From Kribbella sp. NBC_00382 (GTDB lineage Bacteria; Actinomycetota; Actinomycetes; Propionibacteriales; Kribbellaceae): a DNA stretch of 64,000 bases. The stretch is from the NCBI RefSeq assembly GCF_036067295.1, contig NZ_CP107954.1:5890001-5954000 (forward strand), read 5' to 3'. The number at the start of each line of letters is the position of its first letter. Position 1 is the stretch's first letter. Positions 52,409-59,311 of this stretch are shown here, in pieces. Made by a program: the position numbers and the translations under genes. The notes under the pieces are model-generated. The model was not told the DNA's origin. It made no database searches and was given only the letters and a program-made list of their open reading frames with translations.

Positions 52409-53017
52409 TCAGGGAGTCGGCAGGCTCGCGGTCAGCAGTGTGCCGTCGAGCACACCTCTGGCCACCGCCTTCAACCCGCAGCCCTTGCCCCGGGCGTACG
52501 AGCGCATCGCCGCGAAGGCCTCCGGCAGGGTCAGGCCGGTGCGTTCGGCAAGCATTCCCTTGGCCTGTTCGATCAGGATCCGGCTGTCCAGCGCCTGTTG
52601 CAGCTGCCCGCACAGCTCTTGCCGGCCGCGGTGTTCGCGCTCGTGCAGCAGGCCGATCGTGGCCATGTCGGACAGCGCTTGCCCCAGCGTCAGCTCCTGC
52701 TCGCTGAAGGCGGTGTGGTCGGTCCGGTACAGGTTCATCGAGCCGATCGCCTTGCCCCGCAGGCACAGCGGGAGCACCTCGGTGGTCGGGTAGCTCGGGA
52801 GCTCCGTCTCAACGAGCTTGGCGGGGGAGTCGGCGGCGGCGAGGACGCGGAGTATGTGGCCGTCGCCGGTCAGGTCCAGGCCGACCGCGTCCACCTCCAG
52901 CAGTTCGACCGTCGCCTCGGCGAGCATGCCCAGAAAATCGGCCAGCTCGAAATCGTCGCCGAGCGTGTCGGCGAGCTTGATGAACACCTCTGTGAGGCGT
53001 TGTTCCCTGGACTGCAC
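52409..53017 (-). CDS. GAF-ANTAR RNA-binding regulator
   Basis: This 202-residue protein has an N-terminal GAF sensory domain (about 1-135) and a C-terminal ANTAR domain (about 140-195) with the conserved SRILIEQAKGMLAERTGLTL and AFAAMRSYAR. ANTAR proteins bind paired hairpins in nascent mRNA and prevent termination. The GTG at 53017 has AAGGGA eight bases upstream, and the longer frame to 53047 was rejected. It stands alone, divergent from phoD, so its targets may lie elsewhere. Confidence 0.9.
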   Translation of the reverse strand: MQSREQRLTEVFIKLADTLGDDFELADFLGMLAEATVELLEVDAVGLDLTGDGHILRVLAAADSPAKLVETELPSYPTTEVLPLCLRGKAIGSMNLYRTDHTAFSEQELTLGQALSDMATIGLLHEREHRGRQELCGQLQQALDSRILIEQAKGMLAERTGLTLPEAFAAMRSYARGKGCGLKAVARGVLDGTLLTASLPTP

Positions 53018-53149
53018 CGGAATTCCCTTCGACCCTGTGAGACTCAATCATCAACGCCTGCGCAAGCCCCCGGTGCTACCTCGGGCAAGTTGTTACTTAG
53101 TTCGTTCCGCAGTCACCCGGACGTCACTCCGGAGGAGCACCTTCGGCTC

Positions 53150-54676
53150 ATGAACTTGAGCCGCCGCCAGCTCCTGGCCGCCACTGCCGTCGCGGGTGCA
53201 ACTGCCGCAGTACCGAGCGTTACCGCCGCCGCTTCCGTCGTACGCCGGGACCGGCCCGCCTTGCCGTCCGGAATCATGTCGGGTGACGTCACGTCGAACT
53301 CGGCCGTCGTCTGGTCGCGTACCGACCGCCGTGCCCGCCTGACCGTCGACCTGACCAGCAATGGCCGGTTCGACCGGGCCGTGCGGCTGCGCGGCCCGAT
53401 CACCTCGGCCGACCAGGACTACACGGCCCAGCTGCCGCTGCGTGGTCTGCGCCCCGGTCAGCGCTACGACTACCGGATCGGCTTCGAGGACGCCTACGGC
53501 CGCCGCGGCGAGACCATCGAGGGCTCCTTCAGTACGCCGGGCCGCAATCGCCCCGTCAGTTTCGTGTGGACCGGCGACACGGCCGGCCAGGGCTACGGCA
53601 TCAACCCAGACATCGGCGGCATGATCGCGTACAAGGCGATGCACCAGACCCGCCCCGACTTCTTCCTGCACTCCGGCGACAACATCTACGCTGACGGCCC
53701 GATCGCGGCCTCGGTGGCGATCCCCGACGGCACCACCTGGAAGAACGTGGTGACCGAGGAGGTCAGCAAGGTCGCCGAGACGCTGGCGGAGTACCGGGGG
53801 CGGTACAAGTACAACCTGCTCGACCACAACCTCCGCGACCTGTACGCCGATGTGCCGATCGTCAGCCAGTGGGACGACCACGAGACGCTGAACAACTGGT
53901 ACCCCGGCGAGATCCTGACCGACGACCGCTACACCGAGAAGCGGGTCGACGTGCTGGCCGCCCGGTCGCGGCAGGCGTTCCTGGAGTACCTGCCGATGGT
54001 GCACACCGCCGGCCGCAACCGCATCTACCGCAAGGTGAGCTATGGCCCGCTGCTCGATGTCTTCTGCCTCGACATGCGGACGTACCGCGGCGCCAACCCG
54101 GCACCGGGTGTGGCAGGGTCGGTCGCGATGCTGGGTGCCGAGCAGGCAGCATGGCTGGTTCGCGAGGCCGCCGCTTCCAAGGCGACCTGGAAGGTGATCG
54201 CCAGCGACATGCCGCTGGGTCTGCTGGTGCCGGACGGTACCGAGATCGAGGCTGTCGCCAATGGGCTGGCGGGTGCGCCCGGTGGTCGCGAGCACGAGAT
54301 CGCCTGGGTGCTCTCGCAGTTCAAGCGCCGGAAGGTCAAGAACACGGTCTGGCTGACGGCGGACGTGCACTACTGCGCCGCGCACCACTACGACCCGTCC
54401 CGGGCGGCCTTCACCGACTTCGACCCGTTCTGGGAGCTGGTCGCCGGTCCGGTCAATGCCGGTACGTTCGGGCCGAACGCGCTGGACCCGACCTTCGGGC
54501 CTCGGTTGGAGTTCGTGAAAGCAGCTGACTTCCCCAACCAGCCGCCGTCGGGTGGCAACCAGTTCTTCGGGCACGTGTCGATCGACCCCCGGTCCGCGGT
54601 CTTCACCGCCTCGCTGCGAGATCTCTACGGCAAGGTGCTCTGGCGCAAGGACCTGCCACCGGCCCACCACCACTGA
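53150..54676 (+). CDS. phoD: Alkaline phosphatase D (PhoD family), Tat-exported
   Basis: This 508-residue phosphodiesterase/monoesterase has a twin-arginine signal (SRRQLLAATAVAGATAAVP) and the PhoD core: SGDVTSNSAVVWSR, the metal ligands in WTGDTAGQ, LHSGDNIYADGP, QWDDHETLNNW and TADVHYCAAH. It binds Fe/Ca and acts outside the membrane on phosphate esters. ATG 53150 was chosen because it begins the Tat signal and has GGAGGAG 13 bases upstream. No Pho box was recognised. A hairpin element follows the stop. Confidence 0.93.
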   Translation: MNLSRRQLLAATAVAGATAAVPSVTAAASVVRRDRPALPSGIMSGDVTSNSAVVWSRTDRRARLTVDLTSNGRFDRAVRLRGPITSADQDYTAQLPLRGLRPGQRYDYRIGFEDAYGRRGETIEGSFSTPGRNRPVSFVWTGDTAGQGYGINPDIGGMIAYKAMHQTRPDFFLHSGDNIYADGPIAASVAIPDGTTWKNVVTEEVSKVAETLAEYRGRYKYNLLDHNLRDLYADVPIVSQWDDHETLNNWYPGEILTDDRYTEKRVDVLAARSRQAFLEYLPMVHTAGRNRIYRKVSYGPLLDVFCLDMRTYRGANPAPGVAGSVAMLGAEQAAWLVREAAASKATWKVIASDMPLGLLVPDGTEIEAVANGLAGAPGGREHEIAWVLSQFKRRKVKNTVWLTADVHYCAAHHYDPSRAAFTDFDPFWELVAGPVNAGTFGPNALDPTFGPRLEFVKAADFPNQPPSGGNQFFGHVSIDPRSAVFTASLRDLYGKVLWRKDLPPAHHH

Positions 54677-54692
54677 CAACTCTGGGGAGCGG

Positions 54693-54753
54693 CCCGCTCA
54701 CCAGTCCGGATGCCTAGCGCGGGATGCCGCCCGCTGAAGGCCTGGTGAGCGGG
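54693..54753 (+). terminator. Nested hairpin element after phoD
   Basis: CCCGCTCACCAG (54693-54704) and CTGGTGAGCGGG (54742-54753) form a 12-bp stem. Inside it GCGGG (54719-54723) and CCCGC (54730-54734) form a second hairpin. No T-run follows, so it may be a factor-assisted terminator or a stabilising 3' structure. Confidence 0.5.
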
Positions 54754-54796
54754 ACGCGCAAGGGAAAACAGGCTTTAGTGGCCCGGCAGGCCGTAC

Positions 54797-54802
54797 TAGG
54801 TT
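54797..54802 (+). promoter_or_regulatory. -10 box of leaderless prolyl oligopeptidase gene
   Basis: TAGGTT ends seven bases before the ATG at 54810. Confidence 0.65.
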
Positions 54803-54809
54803 GGCTCGC

Positions 54810-56867
54810 ATGAGCTACCCAGAGAGTCGCCGTGACGAGACTGTCGTCGACACCCTGCACGGACGCGAGATCGCCGACCCGTACCGCTGGCTGGAGGACG
54901 CAGACTCCGCCGAGACCAAGGACTGGGTCTCCCGCCAGAACTCTGCGACCGAGACCGAGCTGTCGAGCTATCCAGAGCGCGCCTGGTTCCAGGAGACGAT
55001 GACGGCGATCCTGGCGCGCCCGCGGGCCGGAGTACCGGTGCGGAAGTCCGGCTGGTACTTCGTCGGCCGCAACGACGGCACCCGGGCGCAGGACGTCCTG
55101 TATGTCGCCGACTCCCTGCAGGGACTGCTCGAGGGCGGCCGGGTCATCATCGACCCGAACAAGCTGTCCGTGGACGGCACTGACTCGCTCGGCAACTTCA
55201 CCGTCAGCCCGGACGGCCGGTACTTCGCCTACGGCGTCAATGAGAGTGGGAGCGACTGGACCACCTTCCGGCTGCGTGAGGTGGCTACTGGCGCCGACGT
55301 GGACGACATGGTGACTCGTGCCAAGTTCTCCGAGGCAACCTGGCTGCCGGACTCATCGGCGTACCTCTACCTGCACTACCCGGCCAGTGGTCGCAGTGAG
55401 GGCACCGAGACGCAGGCACTCGGTGGTGGCCAGTTGAAGCTGCACAAGGTCGGTACACCGCAGGACGACGACCAGCTGATCCTGAACTTCCCGGACAATC
55501 CGCAGATCTTCATCCAGCCCGAGGTGTCCGACGACGATCGGTACCTCGTGGTGACGCTTGCCGAGGGCACCGATCCGGCGACGCGGCTGTGGGTCTATCC
55601 GCTGGCCGACGGCGGGCTGGGGGAGCCGATCAAGGTGATCGACGAGTTCCGCGACGAGACGCTGTTCGTCCGGATGTCCGGCGACCAACTCGTACTGCGG
55701 ACCGACCGCGACGCATCCCGGGGCCGGGTGGTGACCTCGGATCTGGCCGGCAACTTCACCGACCTCATCCCCGAGGGCGACAACGCCTTGCTGACCGTGA
55801 GCGGCACGTTGGCGGGGCTTGCCGTGGTGACCCTGGTCGACGCGCAGCCGGTGCTCGCGCTGCACTCCTTGGAGGGCGGCGACGGCCAGGTGGTGCCGGT
55901 GCCGGGTGGGGGCTTTGTGGGGTTGAACGCGTCGACGAAGTACGACGAGCTGTTCATTGGCTTGTCGTCGACCACGGATCCGACGGTCGCGTATGTGGTC
56001 TCGGCTGAGACGGGTGAGTTCCGGGCGCTGCCATCGTTGGTGCCGGCCGGTGTCGGCTTCCTGTCGCCGGACATCACCGTGAGCCGTCGGGTCGAGCCCG
56101 GGCGGCAAGTGCCGTACTTCCTGATCAGCCGGGCCGACCTGACCTTCGACGAGCCGCGGCCGACGTTGATGTACGGCTACGGCGGCTTCGGCATCCCGAT
56201 CATGGCCGACTACCGTCCGGGCTGGCCGGCCTGGCTTGCGGCGGGCGGCGTACTGGTGATCACCAACTTGCGTGGCGGTGGGGAGTACGGGAGCTCCTGG
56301 CATGACGACGGGCGGCTGCGGAACAAACAGAACGTCTTCGACGACTTCATCGCGGTCGGGGAGGACCTGACCAAGACCAAGGTCAGTACACCGGCGCAGC
56401 TGGCCATCCACGGCCGCAGCAACGGCGGACTGCTCGTCGGAGCGGTGATGGCCCAGCGGCCGGACCTGTTCGCGGTGGCGCTGCCCGGTGTCGGCGTGCT
56501 GGACATGCTGCGCTTCCACCTCTTCACTGTGGGCGCTGCCTGGGCATCGGACTTCGGACTGCCCGACGACCCGACACAGTTCGAGGACCTGCTGGCCTAC
56601 TCGCCACTGCACAACCTGCGCGACGGTACGTCGTACCCGGCGACTCTGGTCGTCACCGGCGACCATGACGACCGGGTGGTGCCACTGCACAGCCACAAGT
56701 TCATGGCGACCTTGCAACACGTTCAAGCTGGTAGTAGTCCGGTGCTCAGCAGAATCGAGGTCAACACCGGTCACGGCTTCGGTAAGCCCGCGGCCATGGT
56801 TGCCTCGGAATGGGCCGACCTGCTGGCGTTTGCCGCTCACCACACAGGCCTGCAACCGGACGCCTGA
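54810..56867 (+). CDS. Prolyl oligopeptidase, S9A family
   Basis: This 685-residue serine peptidase cleaves short peptides after proline. It has the S9A N-terminal segment ADPYRWLEDADS, a seven-bladed beta-propeller and the C-terminal hydrolase with Ser537 in GRSNGGLLVGA, the acid in TGDHDDRVVPLHS and the histidine in NTGHGFGKP. No signal peptide is present, so it is cytosolic. The open frame starts nine bases earlier, but the -10 box supports ATG 54810. Confidence 0.95.
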   Translation: MSYPESRRDETVVDTLHGREIADPYRWLEDADSAETKDWVSRQNSATETELSSYPERAWFQETMTAILARPRAGVPVRKSGWYFVGRNDGTRAQDVLYVADSLQGLLEGGRVIIDPNKLSVDGTDSLGNFTVSPDGRYFAYGVNESGSDWTTFRLREVATGADVDDMVTRAKFSEATWLPDSSAYLYLHYPASGRSEGTETQALGGGQLKLHKVGTPQDDDQLILNFPDNPQIFIQPEVSDDDRYLVVTLAEGTDPATRLWVYPLADGGLGEPIKVIDEFRDETLFVRMSGDQLVLRTDRDASRGRVVTSDLAGNFTDLIPEGDNALLTVSGTLAGLAVVTLVDAQPVLALHSLEGGDGQVVPVPGGGFVGLNASTKYDELFIGLSSTTDPTVAYVVSAETGEFRALPSLVPAGVGFLSPDITVSRRVEPGRQVPYFLISRADLTFDEPRPTLMYGYGGFGIPIMADYRPGWPAWLAAGGVLVITNLRGGGEYGSSWHDDGRLRNKQNVFDDFIAVGEDLTKTKVSTPAQLAIHGRSNGGLLVGAVMAQRPDLFAVALPGVGVLDMLRFHLFTVGAAWASDFGLPDDPTQFEDLLAYSPLHNLRDGTSYPATLVVTGDHDDRVVPLHSHKFMATLQHVQAGSSPVLSRIEVNTGHGFGKPAAMVASEWADLLAFAAHHTGLQPDA

Positions 56868-56927
56868 CTCTTGGGGTTCGCGGCTGGGCCGAACGGTGGC
56901 CCGGCCGCGGGCGAGTCAGGGTTGTTT
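56864..56927 (+). terminator. Terminator between convergent prolyl oligopeptidase and aminotransferase genes
   Basis: Outer arms CTGACTC (56864-56870) and GAGTCAG (56913-56919) enclose CGCGGCTGGGCC (56879-56890) and GGCCCGGCCGCG (56898-56909), a 12-bp stem with one G-T pair and a 7-base loop. GTTGTTT follows. It could work in both directions. Confidence 0.6.
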
Positions 56928-58291
56928 CACCAGATCTTGGGGGCGATGAGGTCGCGGGGGTCGTTGTGGGGCTGACAGCCGTGCGGCGTCTCGTCGTACT
57001 GGGTGGTCAGGCCGCTGGTCGCCAGGGTGCGCACGGCGTTCACGAGACGGTCGACGTGCTCGCGGGTCGTACCGAGGCCGAGGCTGGCCCGGACGGCCGT
57101 GGCCTCCGGCGAGTCGGCGAGCAGGTGGCCGACCAGCGGGTGCGCACAGAACTTGCCGTCCCGTACGCCGATCCCGTACTCCGCCGAGAGCGCTGCCGAC
57201 ACCAGCGTCGAGCTGACCCCGTCGATGGTGAAGCAGACCGTGCCGACCCGGTCAGCGTCGGCGCCGAAGATGTCGTACGTGTTTACGCCGGCGATCTGGG
57301 CCAAACCGGTGCGGAGCCGGGCGAGCAGGCTGCGCTCGTGCTGCTCGATCGCCTCGCGGTGCTGGGTGATCGCGGCGCAGGCGGCGGCCAGTGCGATCGC
57401 GCCGATCACGTTGGGGGAGCCGCCTTCGTGCCGGGCCGGGCCTTCGTTCCACACGGTCGTGTCGCTGGTCACCGCGGCCGTCGCGCCGCCGCCCAGCAGG
57501 TACGGGTCGGCTGCGTTGAGCCAGTCGGCCCGGCCGATCAGCGCGCCGGCACCGTACGGGGCGTAGAGCTTGTGGCCCGACAGTGCGACCCAGTCGACGT
57601 CCAGCTCCTGGATGTCGACGGCGCGGTGCGGGGCGAGCTGCGCGGCGTCGAGGCAGACGCGGGCGCCGTGGGCCTTGGCGACGGCGGCGATCTCGGCGAT
57701 CGGGAAGATCTCGCCCGTGACGTTCGACGCGCCGGTGATGACGACCAGGCGGGGACCCTCGGGTGCTTCGCGCAGCGCGTCGGCAACTGCGGTCACCGCT
57801 GCGGTGGGGCTGGTCGGCGCGGCGAGCCTGGTGGTGCGCTCGGCGGGCCAGGGGAGAAGGGCTGCGTGGTGCTCGGACTCGAACACGATCACGGTCGCGT
57901 CGGCCGGTACGGCGCGGGCCAGCAGGTTGAGTGCGTCCGTGGTCTGCCGGGTGAAGATCACCTGGTCGGTCTCGCGGGCGCCGACGAAGCCGTGCACCTC
58001 GGCGCGGGCCCGCTCGTACCACTGGGTGGTGATCCGGGAGGCGTAGCCGTTGCCACGGTGCACCGACGCGTACGACGGGAGCGCGGCCTCGACCGCCGCT
58101 CGCACCGACTCCAGACACGGCGCGCTCGCACCGTGGTCGAAGTTCGCGTAGTCCGTCACGCGACCGTCGGCCAGCGGGACCAGCAGGTCGCTCGCGACGG
58201 TCGCTGGGATGTTGCCGGTGGTGAGCTTGCTGATCACCGGCCGGGTGGTCACGGCGGTGTTGGAAGGCTCGAGGATGGAGAGGATCGACAT
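56927..58291 (-). CDS. Class V aminotransferase, cysteine desulfurase-like
   Basis: This 454-residue PLP enzyme has the class V fold with the Schiff-base lysine in WVALSGHKLYAPYGAGAL, the conserved FDHGASAPCLESV N-terminal segment and ESEHHAALLPW, as in SufS/NifS/Csd-type enzymes. The longer open frame to 58414 runs into the riboswitch, and ATG 58291 with GGAG upstream was chosen. The SAM-IV element before it suggests a role in sulfur amino acid metabolism and shut-off when S-adenosylmethionine is plentiful. A C-S lyase or another sulfur-transfer reaction is as possible as classical desulfuration. Confidence 0.85.
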   Translation of the reverse strand: MSILSILEPSNTAVTTRPVISKLTTGNIPATVASDLLVPLADGRVTDYANFDHGASAPCLESVRAAVEAALPSYASVHRGNGYASRITTQWYERARAEVHGFVGARETDQVIFTRQTTDALNLLARAVPADATVIVFESEHHAALLPWPAERTTRLAAPTSPTAAVTAVADALREAPEGPRLVVITGASNVTGEIFPIAEIAAVAKAHGARVCLDAAQLAPHRAVDIQELDVDWVALSGHKLYAPYGAGALIGRADWLNAADPYLLGGGATAAVTSDTTVWNEGPARHEGGSPNVIGAIALAAACAAITQHREAIEQHERSLLARLRTGLAQIAGVNTYDIFGADADRVGTVCFTIDGVSSTLVSAALSAEYGIGVRDGKFCAHPLVGHLLADSPEATAVRASLGLGTTREHVDRLVNAVRTLATSGLTTQYDETPHGCQPHNDPRDLIAPKIW

Positions 58292-58339
58292 GGTTCTGCT
58301 CCCGGGTGGTCCGCACTTGCCGAATCGGGGTATCCGAAC

Positions 58340-58428
58340 GGCCGGGTCCTCACCCGGGGCACCCCACCGCGGAGGAGGGTTGCCGGCCAGCGAGCCGGGG
58401 CTTGACGCTGACACTCATGACCTGCCGA
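58340..58428 (-). ncRNA. SAM-IV riboswitch
   Basis: Read on the minus strand from 58428, the leader contains GGTCATGAGTGTCAGCGTCA, then AAGCCCCGGCT, a GC-rich arm, CCGGCAACCCTCC, GCGGTGGGGTGCC and CCGGGTGAGGACC. These blocks in this order match the SAM-IV (SAM-I/IV clan) consensus as I remember it, including the SAM-core GGCAACCCTCC and the outer P1 pairing GGTC with GACC. It sits about 50 bases before the aminotransferase ATG and would repress it with bound SAM. The 3' boundary is approximate. Confidence 0.85.
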
Positions 58429-58430
58429 AG

Positions 58431-58436
58431 ACGGTA
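58431..58436 (-). promoter_or_regulatory. Putative -10 box upstream of SAM-IV element
   Basis: On the minus strand TACCGT lies just upstream of the riboswitch, so transcription could start a few bases into its 5' edge. No clear -35 was found. Confidence 0.4.
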
Positions 58437-58584
58437 ACCAACGATCCGTGGTCTGCGCCAGCAGCTATCTCAGTGTTTGGGATACTCGCACGTATCGTGA
58501 GACGGTAGGCGTGCGCTGCGAGGCTTTTGTGGTTGTTGCTTGATGCAATGGCCCGGGGGAGTGGCGTCGGGAGAGGATGCGCGG

Positions 58585-59199
58585 ATGACCTGGATCGCAC
58601 CTGAGGTCGAGCGGCCCGAGGGCTCGCTCGTCGCGCCCGAGCAGGAGTTGCTCGCCGGCTACCTGAACTTCTACCGGACCACGCTGCTGTACAAATGCTC
58701 CGGTCTGACCGCCGAGCAACTGGCCGCGCGGCCGTCGCCGCCCTCCAACCTCTCGCTGCTCGGGCTGATCCGGCACCTGACCAAGGTCGAGCGGATCTGG
58801 TTCCGCATCCACTTCGCCTCCGCCAGGCCCGCTCCCGCAGCGCCCGCACCTTCCGCCGCGCCCGCGCCTGCCCCCGCATCTTCCGCCGCGCCCGCCTCCG
58901 CCTCTGCCCCCGCCTTTGCCGAGCCGGCTGAGCCGGTCTTCGACCCGGCGCTGGGCAAGGACGCTGACTTCGAGTTGATCGACGCGAGTCGCGCCCAAGC
59001 GGAGTACGAGGCCCTGATCGACGAGTGGGCGCTGTCCGACAAGGCCGCCGAGGGCTACTCGCTCGACCAGCAGTTCACCTTCCGTGACGAGGTGTCCTCG
59101 CTCCGGATGATCTACATCCACCTGATCGGCGAATACGCCCGCCACTGCGGCCACGCCGACTTCCTCCGCGAACACCTGGACGGCGTGACCGGCGCCTAA
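58585..59199 (+). CDS. DinB-family protein with Ala/Pro-rich insert
   Basis: This 204-residue protein matches the DUF664/DinB_2 group: NFYRTTLLYKCSGLTAEQLA, LGLIRHLTKVERIWF and the C-terminal YIHLIGEYARHCGHADFLRE carry the three histidines of the metal site. Between residues about 93 and 127 is a low-complexity run of Ala, Pro and Ser that is absent from typical members and looks like a slipped-strand expansion. ATG 58585 has GGGAGAGG upstream; the longer frame to 58540 was rejected. Likely a thiol-dependent transferase-like protein of unknown substrate. Confidence 0.85.
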   Translation: MTWIAPEVERPEGSLVAPEQELLAGYLNFYRTTLLYKCSGLTAEQLAARPSPPSNLSLLGLIRHLTKVERIWFRIHFASARPAPAAPAPSAAPAPAPASSAAPASASAPAFAEPAEPVFDPALGKDADFELIDASRAQAEYEALIDEWALSDKAAEGYSLDQQFTFRDEVSSLRMIYIHLIGEYARHCGHADFLREHLDGVTGA

Positions 59200-59298
59200 T
59201 GCCGGCGCTTGGACACGCCCGGCCGCGGGGGGCTGTGACGCTACGGATGGGGCGGTGTGATCGGCGTGTGACACGTGTGACTCGAGTGGTAGTCGGGG

Positions 59299-59304
59299 TA
59301 GCCT
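59299..59304 (+). promoter_or_regulatory. -10 box of leaderless ftsK
   Basis: TAGCCT ends seven bases before the ATG at 59312. Confidence 0.6.
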
Positions 59305-59311
59305 GCTAGAT

